A DNA stretch of 64,000 bases from contig CM038919.1 in the NCBI GenBank assembly GCA_021904315.1, positions 7,874,001 to 7,938,000 of the forward strand, given 5' to 3'. How positions within the stretch are numbered: position 1 is the first letter of the stretch; each line of letters begins with the position of its first letter. Shown piece by piece: positions 25,101 to 36,548 of this stretch. The stretch comes from Sphagnum magellanicum (lineage: Eukaryota > Streptophyta > Sphagnopsida > Sphagnales > Sphagnaceae). The notes beneath the pieces were generated by a model that was not told the DNA's origin, made no database searches, and saw only the letters and a list, made by a program, of their open reading frames with translations. Both the position numbers and the translations under genes were made by a program.

Positions 25101-26678
25101 CCGCATGACACACAACATGCCATACCCTCCTACACATTCTTTTTCCAAGTTTTTTGCCAACATCAAGTGGATGGTGGTCCCACCCACACTAGGCACTTCA
25201 TGTGCCTTCACCCGCACGATCCCATTCTTGGATGGGATCCTAACTAGCTTATTGTGCCCTTCTATGAGCACATTGTTTTGGGTGATGAATTCCATTCCCA
25301 AAATGCAATCCATTCCACCCAAGGTGGAAACCAACAAGTCCACCTTGCCTCTCCAATTCCCCAATTGGAGGGGCACATCTTTTGCTTGCAACTTGGTGGG
25401 ATGGGGAATCCCATCCGCAAAGTGCACCTTGACGGGTGCCTTGAGCTCCTCCAAAGGGAGCCCCATTCTTTGGGCACTTTCTTGGGTTATGAAGTTGTGG
25501 GAAGCCCCTGTGTCCAAAAGGCACAACACTTCCCGTTTAGAAAGCTTCCCTTTTAAAAAAATAAGGCGGTTATATTCACCTTGACCTAGGTTGGAGGTGA
25601 GGGCAATTACCTTAGAAGCCCCATTCCCCAATTTGAGTTTGGGGCAATCCTTGGAATAATGGCCCACTTCATTACAATTGAAACATGCTCCCCTAGGTTT
25701 CCCACTAGCATCTCCTTTGGGTTGGCTCCCTTTGAAAGGAGCCCCCTTCTTCACAAAATTTCCCTTGGGTTTAAAACCCTAGCCTTGGAATTGTTTGGGC
25801 TTTTCCCCCTTTGAGGTGTTTTGGCCTCAGTTCCATTCCCCTTCATGGCGTGCCTTCTTATGAGGGAACTTGCTATCCCTTTTGAACCCGGACTTCTCAC
25901 TTCGTCCCACATCCGAGAAGCCTTCCACTTTCATGATGGCCTCGGTTAGTGAGGCGGGCCAATTCTCTTCAAGTTTGCGCTTGGCCCAAGTTGGAAGCCC
26001 CATCACAAAGTGGCACACCCGGTCTAACTCATGCATATGCCTAATTTCAAGCATGAGCTCGGAGTAAGCCCTCACATATTGACGCAAGTTGTCATTGCTT
26101 GCATTCACCAAGTCACGGAGTTTGCACCTTGAAATGTAGTCGGAATTCTTGGGAATGAATTCCAACTCAATACGTTCCTTGAAGAATTCCCAAGTATAAC
26201 CATGGGTCTTCCCTTCTTCTTGCCTCACGGTCCTCCACCATGTGGAAGCATAGCCTTTCAAATAGGATTGGGCAAGTTCCACGGCCGAGTGCTGACCAAC
26301 CTTGGCGGCATGGAGGTAATTTTCCATTTCCGCAAGCCAAGCATCCACAACCTTTCGGTCCCGAGCCCCTTCAAAGTTCCTGGGCCTAGCGGGCTTGAAC
26401 CCCACACCTTTGGATGATCCTCCCTTGAGGGTGGCAACCAATTCATTGTAATCGGGCCTATTCATTTTGAGTAGGACCTCCAATTGTTTCGGGGTGAAGA
26501 GCACCGCATTGGGTTGCTCTTCTTCACTTTCATGGTCCTCATGAATATCATGGTCTTGTTCACCTTCGGAATCCTTTTGTTCTTCCCCACTCATGGCTTG
26601 GGGTGGAACATTCGGGTCTTGGGTGGGTTCTTCCACCATGGTCTTTTGGACTACCTTGCGGGACTTCTTTGGTGCCAT
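22188..26678 (-). pseudogene. Element 1 gag-pol, single frame with three in-frame stops
   Basis: One frame of about 1,496 codons from ATG at 26678, with no frameshift. Gag (1-about 283) is followed by a CX2CX4HX4C knuckle ([14 protein letters not shown], about residue 333), protease DTGA (about 389), reverse transcriptase ([25 protein letters not shown] about 735), RNase H (HSDASD, WTDN), an integrase zinc site (H..H..C..C) and DDE core (MDFM, SDRNPKF, GQTERVN), and a C-terminal chromodomain ([16 protein letters not shown]). Stops are TGA at 25827-25829, TAG at 25779-25781 and TAG at 24609-24611. At these positions element 2 has CGA, TTG and AAA, so they look like mutations rather than programmed readthrough. 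The catalytic residues I could check are intact. Confidence 0.93.
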
Positions 26679-26710
26679 TGGAACTCCCCAATGAGTAGAT
26701 CGAGCTCTCC

Positions 26711-26726
26711 CCGAGCTCTGATACCA
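26711..26726 (-). other. Primer-binding site, initiator tRNA-Met type
   Basis: On the - strand TGGTATCAGAGCTCGG begins two bases inside the 5' LTR. TGGTATCAGAGC is the classical complement of the 3' end of plant initiator tRNA-Met. The gag ATG follows about 32 bases later. Confidence 0.92.
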
Positions 26727-26728
26727 AA

Positions 26729-27745
26729 TGACGCACTCCTAACTCCTCAAGGGACTCAAATGTGAGCCCAAGTAGAGCAGCGGAATAAGGAGGAGTCGGA
26801 GCACGCTCCCTAGCTCACAACCCTTTGAGGGGTAGAGGGGCGGGTTGGAGCTCCGGGATGGGACTAGGAAGAGTTGACAAGCTTTAGTCACTCACATGGG
26901 CCTGCACACAACTCACACAAAGTGGTTTGTGCAAAGTTAGAGCACACTTGGTGCTAGGACGAGCCACGGGCAACACGGACACACAAGACTCACCACGGCC
27001 CGGACTTGGGGGAAACCACCACCTTCCCCCTTATAGTATACTCTGTGACTCGTCGTGGGGGTGGCATCCAAATGGCCATTTTGTCCCGGGACTCCCGGGA
27101 CTCCCGCGTGGGAGTCGCGAAATCGCGCATTTTCGGGACTCCCGCGACTTTGAGGCTTCATAACTTTCGGAGAAGACCTCCGATCGACTTTCCGTCTGAA
27201 GCAAAGTTGTAGGTCTCGTCGAGACCTTTTCAACGATATATCGCACGTTTTCTGCAGCCAAGTATTTCGGGTCGATTCCCGACTTTTAGTGGTCGGGAGT
27301 CCAAACTGGCGAACTCCCGGGAATTCGACTCCTGACCCTTCCTTTGGCCATAACTTGTGTTTCAGATGTTCAAATGAGAAATGCAAGCCCATTTTAGATA
27401 TCTACGCTTCAAGAGCTTTCCAATGATATAAAAAACGCCACAATCCATTGAGGTTTGATGCTTGCAATCGCTCTCTGAAGTTTTGAAAGTCCACCGGGAC
27501 TCCATCTCCCAAAGTGGGAGTTTGCCTTGGGAGTGTGAGGGTTCACTCTCTCACACTTTCTAACACTTTCTCACACTCCCGGGAGTATGTGATGTGACTC
27601 CCGGGCTTCCTTTTGCCTTGACTCCTGGGCTTCCTCTTGGCTTAATTCCCGGGCTTCCTCTTGGTTTACTCTCGGGCTTCCCTTTGGCCCGTACCCTTGT
27701 AATTCCCTTTGCCTTGGTCGCGAGCCCAAAGCTAGGGTTGCGACA
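26729..27745 (-). repeat. Element 1 5' LTR
   Basis: 1017 bp, the same length as its partner at 20383-21399, with TG/CA ends. It holds the same GACTCCC dyads and the 24-bp tandem array (27595-27689). CCAAA follows at 27746-27750, completing the target duplication. Confidence 0.95.
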
Positions 27746-27972
27746 CCAAAAGTGCTCTAACTATGCACTAACCAACTTGTTGTTTGGTTTGTGCAAGTTC
27801 ATGTGAGTGATTGAAGTGCTGGTCAATCTTCTTAGTCCCATCCTAGAGCTCCAACACGCCCCTTTACCCCCGAAATGCTGTGAGCTAAGGAATGTGCCCC
27901 AACTTTTTACTATTCCGCTATTTTCATTTTAGGCCCACATTTGAGTTTATTAAGGAAGTGGGGAGTGCGTCA
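27746..27972 (+). mobile_element. Element 2 5' LTR, second segment
   Basis: Continues exactly where 20382 stops: CCAAA, then AGTGCTCTAAC as in the corresponding part of the element 1 LTR. It ends GGGGAGTGCGTCA at 27972, the expected LTR terminus. Together the two segments give about 685 bp of a 1017-bp LTR. Confidence 0.85.
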
Positions 27973-27974
27973 CA

Positions 27975-27990
27975 TGATATTAAAGCTCTG
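27975..27990 (+). other. Decayed primer-binding site of element 2
   Basis: TGATATTAAAGCTCTG lies two bases after the LTR end, aligned with the element 1 site TGGTATCAGAGCTCGG. Four substitutions, most of them transitions, mark decay. Confidence 0.7.
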
Positions 27991-28022
27991 ATAAAACTTG
28001 ATTCACTTATTGAAAAGTTTTG

Positions 28023-31000
28023 ATGGCACCAAAGAAGAATCGTAAGCCAATACAGGAGACCATGGTGGAAGAACCCACCCAGGACTTAGAAGTTCCATCC
28101 AAGGCTATTAGGGATGAAAAACAAAAGGATTCTGAAGAGTAAGAAGACTAGGAGAACCACGATCATGAAAATGAAGAGCAACAACCAACCACACTCCTTT
28201 TCACTCCAAAACAATTGGAGGTTCTACTCAAAAATGAATAGGCTCGATTTTACTGAGTTGGTTACGGCCTTCAAAAGAGGATCATCGAAAGGTGTGGGAT
28301 TCAAGCCCGCTAAGCTTAGGAATTTTGATGGGGTCAAAGATCGGAAGGTTGTGGATGTTTGGCTTACGGAAATGGAGGACTACCTCCATGCTACCAAAGT
28401 TGGGCGACATTTGGTTGTGGAACTTACCCAGTCCTATTTGAAGGGCTATGCTTCCACATGGTGGAAGACAGTGAGGCATGAAGAAAGGAAGACCCATGGC
28501 TACACATGGGAATTTTTCAAGAAACGCATTGAGTTAAAATTCATTCTAAAAAATTCTGATTACATTTCAAGATGCAAATTCCGTGACCTTGTGAATGTAA
28601 CAAATGACAACTTGTGCTAATATGCGAGGGTGTATTTTGAATTCATGTTGGAAATGCAGCATATGCATAGGTTAGACTGTGTGTGCCATTTTGTGATGGG
28701 GCTTTTGACTTGGGCCAAGTGCAAGCTTGAGGAAAATTGGCCTGTTTCATTATCCAAGGCCATCATGGAAGTGGAAGGCTTTTTGGATGTGCGACGAGGT
28801 GAAAAGTCCAGGTTCAAAAAGGAAAACAAATTCCTTCACAAGAAGGCACACAAGGAAGGTGAATGGAACCGAGGGCAAGACACTTCAAAAGGGGAAAAGC
28901 CCAAACAATTTCAAGCTTGGGATTCAAACCCAAAGGAAGTTTTGTCAAAAAGGGGGTTCCTTTTAAAGCAAGCCAACCCAAGGGGGGTGCTAGTGAGAAG
29001 CCCAAAGGAGCGTGTTTCAATTGTAATGAAATGGGGCATTATTCCAAAGATTGCCCCAAACTCAAATCGGGGAATGGGGGTTGTAAGGTAATTGCCCTTA
29101 CCGCTAATTTAGTCCAAGGTGAATGTAATCACCTCATTTTCTTGAAAGGGAAGGTTTCTAAGTGGAACATGTTATGTTTTTTAAACACAAGGGCTTCCCA
29201 CAACTTCATAACCCAAGAGGGTGTTGAAAGATTGGAGCTTCAGTTGGAGGTGTTCAAGGCACCCATTGAGGTGCATTTTGCGGATGGGGTTCCCCATCCC
29301 ACCACATTGCAAGCAAAAGATGTGCTTCTTCAACTAGGGAATTGGAAAGGAAGGGTGGATTTGTTGGTTTCCACCTTAGGGGGGATGGATTGTATTTTGG
29401 GAATGGAATTCATCACCCATAACAATGTGCTCATAGAAAGGCATAATAGGTTAGTTAGAATCCCATCCAAAAATGGGATCATTCGAATGAAGGCACATGA
29501 AATGTCTAGTGTGGGTGGGTCGACCATCCACTTGATGTTAGGAATTTTTTTGGAAAAAGAATGCATGGGAGGTTGTGGCATGTTATGTGTGATGCGTGTG
29601 TTAGATGAATTTGAACCAAAATAAGCTACCAACTTGGTGAATTTTCCCAAGTGTATTAAGTAAGTCTTGAACAAATTCTTGAATGTGATGCCCAAAAAGT
29701 TGCCTAATGAGTTGGCCCCGAAAAGACAAGTTGACCATGCAATTGAGGTGATGTCGAGAGTGCCACCTCCCGCCAAGGCCCCATATCAAATGAGTCATGA
29801 GGAGTTGAAGGAACTTAAGGTTCAACTTGATGAACTCCTTGCAAAAGGATACATCAAACCTAGTAAGTCACCATATGGGGCACCCGTTTTCTTAGTTCAC
29901 AAGAAGGATGGGACGTTGAGGATGTGTGTGGATGTCGCAACCCTAGCTTTGGGCTCGCGACCAAAGCAAAGGCTTGCAAGGTTACAGGCCAAGAAGGAAG
30001 CATGGGGGTCACATCTCATGCTCCTAGGAGTGCAAAAGAGTGTGAGGGAATGAACCCTCACATCCCAAGTGAACTCCCATTTTGGGAGTTAAAGTCCTAA
30101 TGGACTCTCGAATTTTCAAAGGGTAATTGCAAGGGGTTAAAACCCATTGGATTAAAAAATTCTTTATATCATTAGAAAGTTATTGAAACGTAGATGTCTA
30201 AAATGGGCTCGCATGACCCATTTTCACATTTGAAACAAAAGTTATAACCAAAAGAAAGGTCGAGAGTCAAATTGGCAGTTTGACTCTTGACCATTAAAAG
30301 TTGAAAATCGCCTCAATTTCCTTACAGGTGGCGTGCCACATACCATTGGAAAGTTCTTGACAAGGGTTAAAACTTTGCTTTAAACCTCATTTGAATAAGA
30401 GGTCTGCACACAAAGTTATGGGGCCCCAAAGTCGCGAGAGTCTCAACTTTGGGAATTTCGAGATTCCCATTTGGGAGTCTCGGAACAAAATCGATACCCA
30501 TTACCTCAAATTGATGATTTGTTTGATCGATTGTCGAAAGTTAAGGTGTTTAGTAGGATTGACTTACATTCGGAGTATTACCAAATTTGAATTACAAAAG
30601 GGGATGAAGAAAAAACCACTTGTCGCACAAAGTATGGCTCATACGAGTTCTTGGTGATGCCTTTTGGATTCACTAATGCACCCGCCACATTTTGCACCTT
30701 CATGAAAACATCTTCCGAAAGTGGCTTGATGACTTTGTGGTCGTATACATAGATGACATTTTGGTTTATAACAATTCTATGGAAGAACATGCGGAGCATC
30801 TCCGAAAGGTGTTCCAAAGGTTGAGAAAAAACAAGTTATATGCTAAGTTTGAAAAATGTGAATTTGGGGTGAGGATAACGGATTTCCTTGGACAATGTGG
30901 TGGTGTGGACCAACAATGTCACCTTGAAATACTTTGCCACTTAACCAAAGTTGTCATCAAAATAAGTGAGATGGTAAAACACATTGGCCTTGTTCAATGT

Positions 31001-32286
31001 GGACATTTGACACAAGCTTAAGAAAGAAAACGTGGTGCCCAATGTGCTAAGCTGAAAACACCAATTTAAGGTGGTGTACGTGGGGGAAATAAAACTTCAA
31101 AAGGTAGTTTGATTAGCGAGCTGCCATGATGGGCTGGCCAAGGAAATAAAGCAAAACATTAAAAAAGGAATCAAATCACATTTCCATTTGCGAAATGGAT
31201 TATTGCAATATAAGCAAAATTGGCTCTATGTTCCGGAAGGGAGGCTTAGGGATGTGCTCTTAAAGTAGTCCCATGATGGGCCACTTGTGTGCCATGGTGG
31301 TGTAAAGTGCACCACAACATTCTTCAAGTAGTCCTACTATTGGCCTAATTTGAAAGATGATGTAAAGGAATACGTGAAGACTTGCTTGATTTGCCAACAA
31401 AATTTAACATTTAATAAAAAACAAATAAGATTGTTATGACCATTACCAATTCCTAAAGGGTCGTGGGAAAGTGTGTCCATGGATTTCATGGTGAGTTTGC
31501 CACCATCAATGGGATTTGATGTGATCATGATGGTGGTTGATCGATTTAACAAGATGGCACATTTCATTCCCACCAAGGAAAGTGCCACGGCCCAAGAGAC
31601 AAGAAGGTTGTTCTTCATGCACGTGTTCAAACATCATGGCCTCCCCAAGGACATTGTGTCGGATTGAGACCCAAAGTTCACAAGCAAGTTTTGGCGAATC
31701 TTATGGAAGCGCATGGGGTCGGAGCTCAAGATGAGCACCTCATTCCAACCCCAAATGGATGGACAAATCAAGAGAGTGAACTTGGTTATTTAACAATTCT
31801 TAAGGAATTATGTGGCAATGGATCAACAAGATTAGGTGGACCATTTAGAATTGGTTGAGTTTTGCTACAACAATTTGGAGTATTCGACAACAAGTTCCAT
31901 TCCTTTTCAAATGGTGACAAACAAGTCACCAATTGTGCCAACAATTTGGGCCGCACAAGGGCAACCCCCAAGTGATGCAAGTGAGGAAATGCCAATGGTC
32001 ACATAATTTGATGAAAAGAGGCAGCACTTATGGGAGATGGTTAAGGCCAATCTTGAAAAGGTGCACAAACGGTACAAGGATTTTGTGAACAAGTCTCGAC
32101 AAGAGGTGAATTTTGAAAAAGGAGGCGAAGTGTGGTTGAACATAAAAAATTTCTAGTTGCGAGAAGGTTTAAGCCACAAGTTCTTGGGCCCATATGTGAG
32201 TCCATTCAAAGTGTTGGAAAAGAAATTTCCCGACATTTACAAATTAGAATTACCAGAAAATCTTCAAATTCATCCCACATTTCAAG
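28023..32286 (+). pseudogene. Element 2 gag-pol relic (older chromovirus of the same family)
   Basis: Same protein order as element 1 on the opposite strand, heavily mutated. The gag start is at 28023; the Gag body (SYLKGYASTWW) spans 28240-28620. A knuckle (ACFNCNEMGHYSKDC) lies near 29010-29060, a protease relic with NTRA in place of DTGA at about 29180, and the RT start runs to GTLRMCVD at 29932. An LTR fragment interrupts, then RT resumes with [12 protein letters not shown] (30494) and YIDD (about 30750). A deletion then removes the end of RT and most of RNase H (near 30895), followed by integrase ([10 protein letters not shown] about 31480). The frame is lost to hAT sequence at 32287, so the chromodomain and 3' LTR are absent. 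Many stops are present. Confidence 0.9.
29933..30490 (+). mobile_element. LTR fragment of the same family inside the RT of element 2
   Basis: Starts exactly at an LTR terminus (TGTCGCAACCCTAGC) right after the codons for GTLRMCVD and covers roughly the first half of an LTR. It ends near ACAAAAT at 30490, where RT sequence resumes with RYPLP. About eleven RT codons ([11 protein letters not shown] in element 1) are missing at the junction. It may be a third insertion later truncated, or a product of recombination or template switching. Confidence 0.8.
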
Positions 32287-32381
32287 TTTAACCCCTTGAA
32301 AAACTAACACATCATTAACACCAAAATTGATGAGTTTGGAAGCCAAATCAATATTTAAAATGTTTCCATACTGTAATAGGC
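32287..32381. repeat. 95-bp direct repeat, right copy (transposase sequence)
   Basis: Pairs with 19826-19920. It joins element 2 pol directly on its left (after TTTCAAG) and continues rightwards into the N-terminal half of the transposase pseudogene. Confidence 0.85.
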
Positions 32382-33195
32382 TTCTTATAATCACCTTAAT
32401 TAAATCATTTACAATAATATTCAATAAACGCTTGTTCCAATGTTAGCAAAATAGGTATGCATTTCCAACCTTCAACCACATACACATGAATAATAATCGA
32501 CCTTTGGTAATGCATAGTAGTGATTTCATCAATAAACACAAAAATGAACTTTGTTGATTGAACAACTAAATGTGTTTTTGTGAACACAAGCTCTTGCATG
32601 CATTTGGCCATTGTCCAAACACTTGTGTTACTATAGTGTTGTTCAGGGCTCTTTGGGAGTTGTAGAAAATCAAACAATTCCTTCATGCTTTTGTAATCTA
32701 TAATTATGCACCCATGTTTCAAAAGATGATAAATTGTCACAAATGGCACAAATTTTCATTTGCATTCAAAATTTAATCCAACTTGGAGATGATAAAAAAT
32801 GGAACTCTTAACATGTAATGCTATAAATGGACGTCTGTTCTTGGCATGCTAACTGGACATATTATTATAATATTGACCTTTTGTTACCCTTGGCTTAATT
32901 GCAAGAGCTTTTTTATGACCTACATGTTTCTAAGAACCATCAAACTTAGGGACAAATAACTTTTCATGTTTTTTTACATCAGTACATATTCTCCATCTCA
33001 CCATCAACAACTTCCAATTAGACCAACAATTATTTCTGGCCAAGGTAATTTGGTAGCCCAAACATTTTGAAAAACTTGATTAAATTCCCATTCAAGTTTC
33101 TTGGGTTTCTCATAAGGATTAAAAGGACCAAGATTTATGAAAACATGAACTTCTTCCCTAGTAATAACAGTGCTAGAGGAAGAAGTTATAGACAT
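32287..33195 (-). pseudogene. N-terminal part of the split BED-finger/hAT-like transposase pseudogene
   Basis: Reads on the - strand from MSITSSSS (33195) through NVWATKLPWPEIIV, a zinc-finger-like block RWRICTDVKKHEKL with KHVGHKKALAIK (about 32880-33000, interrupted by two stops), SVWTMAKCMQELVFTKT, FIFVFIDEITTMHYQ and IHVYVVEGWKCIPILLTLE (32440-32650), and on to LASKLINFGVND at the breakpoint. Order and content fit the plant family of transposase-derived proteins with an N-terminal zinc finger and hAT core. It is a pseudogene because of stops and the split. Confidence 0.78.
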
Positions 33196-36100
33196 GTTGA
33201 CACATCAAGATTTCAAGGTTTTACTATAGTGTAATAGTCAAACCATGCCTTGATGACTGTTTAATAACAAACACATTAACAACATGCTTGGAAAAAAATG
33301 GTGAATTTAAGAAATTGTTAGAGGTTTTAAAGAAGCCATACTTCATATTGGAAGCAATACTTCATATTGAAAGCACAACAAAAAAGTACATTGAATTTCA
33401 AACTTGCACAATGTGTAAGCAAGATAAAGTGAACAACTTGATTACCTTGTCAAAATTGGAACAAATATATTTAATAACAACAAAACCCATTATAAAATTA
33501 AAAAACATTGAACGTTTTCATTTCAATAACTAAATATAATATATGGTTACATTAATGTGCATTGATTTTCATATTTCAAATTGTAAAAGTAGGTTTTAAG
33601 TAGGTTTTTCAAAATACAAATAGCTTTTGATGTCTACTTTTCACTATGGCCTTTTGGTTTCAAGTAGGAGAAAATAAATTCTTACAAAAAGGAAATAGAT
33701 TTTTTTTTTGATAATTTACTGAAACATATGTTGATTTTCATTTCCTAATTATGACACATCGATTTCATTAATTTTTCTAACCAAAAAGTACGTTTGAACA
33801 TGTATTTTTCAGTTAGTTTCACATGTACTTTTTATTTATTTTAAAAATTCATCTGCTTTTAATTTTTTTAGAATTAAATTTTTATAAACTTAATAGAACA
33901 AAATAATGCTACTTGACACATACTTTCATTTAATTTGATGCTACTTTATGGTAGTTATATGAACAATGTAAGGTTAAAGTGGAGATGTTTATTTTTTTGT
34001 ATATTTTATCTTATTTTGACCCCACAATATGTAGGATATAAGAAGAAATTTATAACAGCTTGTAGCTTTTTGAGCTTACAATGTTACACAACAATTCAAT
34101 TCATAAGCGAAGACAAAACCTTTGAGCTAATCCAAGAATCGACAATAGAACCAATGATCATTGAGTTCAACATTTAGAATTGTGGTTATAGTAATTGTCA
34201 ACATACCTAGGGGTGTGTAGGTGCCATGAACTTGAACCTTGTTACATTATTTCAAGTTGCAACAACACCAATCAAGACTCATATTTTCAAAAAAAAAAAA
34301 TTAGCTTTTATAATCCAACGATCAACATTTGTGGGCAATGGCTTGATGGTTGATTTTGTATCCACCTTGAATCATGCACAAAGGTCCAAATAGTGAGCAC
34401 CTTGAGCAAAGTTTTGAAGACAAAATCACAAAGAATTGAAATCCAAATGCTTATTAAAGCTTCAAAACAATTTAACAATAAACCTTACCAACATCCCAGA
34501 GGGGACATTAGAAAAAAAAAGTGGAAAATACATGAGTAAAAATATAGGGTGCAATATATTGGTTGTTGAGTAGAAATTATAAGTTAATTAATTAAAAAAT
34601 AGGTTATATTTTATTCAAATAATCAATTTAATTATAATATAAAGTAGTTAATAATTTGAAATAATTGATTATAATTAACATAGGGTGGCTTCAATATCTA
34701 TATATTTGAAAATTAAATAATAATAAGGTGATAAAAAATAGGTTGGACAATTATCTAATACTCCTTTTCAAAATAATCGTTTGATGCACTTAGATCCCAA
34801 ACTTTACATTAAGTGTCCTCGGGGGTCAACATAGAATGAAAATCTAAATGCTTCACAACAATTACCCTATCATCATTCTAGAATCCAAATAAATTTTCAA
34901 ATTGATTTTAATGATTAAATCATTAAACCTTCAACTTTGTAGATAGTAAGTGGCTACATATATATTCATGAAAATGATAGGGGTGCAAAGCTTTGAGTAA
35001 AGCTTTTGCAAAAGGTGGTGAAATGCAATGGAAGACTCTCCAACAAAAAAACAATCCCTAATCATTGCACATCAAAACCTAGCATTTGAAGGTTTGCACA
35101 AATTGCGATTGGTGGCAACAAACTTAAGTTGTTTGTTGAAATCTTGACCCTAAAACTTAAAGCAATGTCAATTCTTGATGAATTTGATGAAATTTGTAGC
35201 CTAATATCATAATGAAGACGTTGCGTCCCAATTTTTTGGGTCAAAAATATGTGAAATTTTGCCATTAGAAAAAACCTTGCAAGACTCAAGTATATAAACA
35301 AAGGTTTTTAAGTCTCTAATTAAGTCTATTACTTTGAATCAAAATACATCTAGGTATAATTTTCATCAGCTATATCATGATTCATAGTTTAATTAAACAT
35401 ATATAACCAAATTTAAGTAAGGAACCAAATCATGATAATTTAAATGAGTGTGCACTACAAAATTTCAGTCCAAAGCACAAACTCAAAAACTAGCTTCTCT
35501 ACAAACTAATTTCAGACAAATGGTTAACAAATGGGCCATGCTTATGACCTGGTGAATGTAGGGTGAGGTCATTTACATTTCTATAAAAATGATGTCAGTT
35601 TGACATAAGGTTGTTGTTACTTTGGAGGTAAATTTGGTAAATATTGCAAAAAGATTAGGCCCTAAAAAAAAAATCAAATTAAGATTAAGCCCTAAACCTT
35701 AATCAATGTGCATTAAGATCAATGAAGGATCTCCTTCATTCATAAAACATTTCCTAATCAGCTACGTTGTGTATAGAATGGAATCAAGCCTTCATCCATA
35801 AATCATTTCCAGATATGCTATGTGGGGTCTAGAACGGGACCTCCTTCATCGATAAATCATTCACCAGGATGATCTAAGTTGGGTATAGAATGGGTGAATG
35901 TCCTTCATCCGTAAAACATTTCCTGATCGGCTATGTCGTGTCTACAAGTGTCTACAAGGGGGAACTCCTTGGCTCATTACCTACCTCATCACGTGTTGTG
36001 GATCTTAGAAATTGGAATACCTTAGCCAAGTTTCACCCTAACTCACTTTTTGATTTTGCAAACATATTTCTCACATCCAAGATTGTTTCCCAAGTCTCAA

Positions 36101-36334
36101 TGGGAGTATGGAGGGTCAAAAATTACTAATAACAAACCACCTGGACCAATCAATATGTCTGATCAATCAAGAGTAGGTGTTAGGTTGTGTAGTGGTTTTT
36201 GCCAACTACAACATCCTGGGCAAAAATGCTGACCCAAACTCAACTTACAGTTTACTGAGTCAAAATGGCAAGTTTTTTTCGTTGTTCTTCATCCAAAACA
36301 TGCTGTGTAGTGCACTGATGGAGATGTTCTTAGT
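33196..36334. other. AT-rich spacer downstream of the bHLH gene
   Basis: No coding family recognised between 33.2 and 35.7 kb. It contains poly-A/T tracts and short low-complexity runs. A small tandem repeat at 35.73-35.96 kb is listed separately. The 3' untranslated region of the bHLH gene should lie just below 36335, but I see no convincing polyadenylation signal close by. Confidence 0.45.
35731..35955. repeat. Degenerate tandem repeat, about 57-bp unit, four units
   Basis: Each unit has TCCTTCATCCATAAA, then ACATTTCC, then GCTATGT and GTATAGAATGG. Four units are recognisable, with substitutions and small indels. Confidence 0.7.
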
Positions 36335-36512
36335 TCATGTTTCCTTACTCTTCGATCCGTCTCCTGGTAATAATTGCATCTCGGAAGTTGTGGATGGAGT
36401 ATTACGGCTGTCAAGAACTAACATTGTCTCCAACCTCTCTTTCACCACGCTGGAAAGTCGAATCAGTTGCTGTGAACTTGAAGAACCAGCAGGCACCTGA
36501 ATAATTCCACAA

Positions 36513-36548
<36 letters not shown>

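Larger units (their letters stand above)
20383..27745 (-). mobile_element. Element 1: complete Ty3/gypsy chromovirus, nested in an LTR of element 2
   Basis: A 7363-bp LTR retrotransposon transcribed on the - strand. It has two 1017-bp LTRs beginning TG and ending CA, a CCAAA duplication on both sides, an initiator-Met primer site, one gag-pol frame (26678-22188) and a polypurine tract. Domain order is Gag, CCHC knuckle, protease, reverse transcriptase, RNase H, integrase and chromodomain. That order plus the terminal chromodomain defines a chromovirus. I count about 26 differences between the LTRs (about 97% identity), mostly transitions, so insertion is fairly recent compared with element 2. 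Three in-frame stops mean it is probably not autonomous. Confidence 0.95.

Noticed and set aside
24922-25584. 220-codon open frame on the + strand inside element 1
   Set aside because: It lies antisense to the protease/RT region of gag-pol and has no domain of its own; it is a composition shadow.
26937-27392. 151-codon open frame on the - strand in the right LTR
   Set aside because: Falls entirely within the LTR, has a shorter version in the other LTR, and encodes no recognisable protein.
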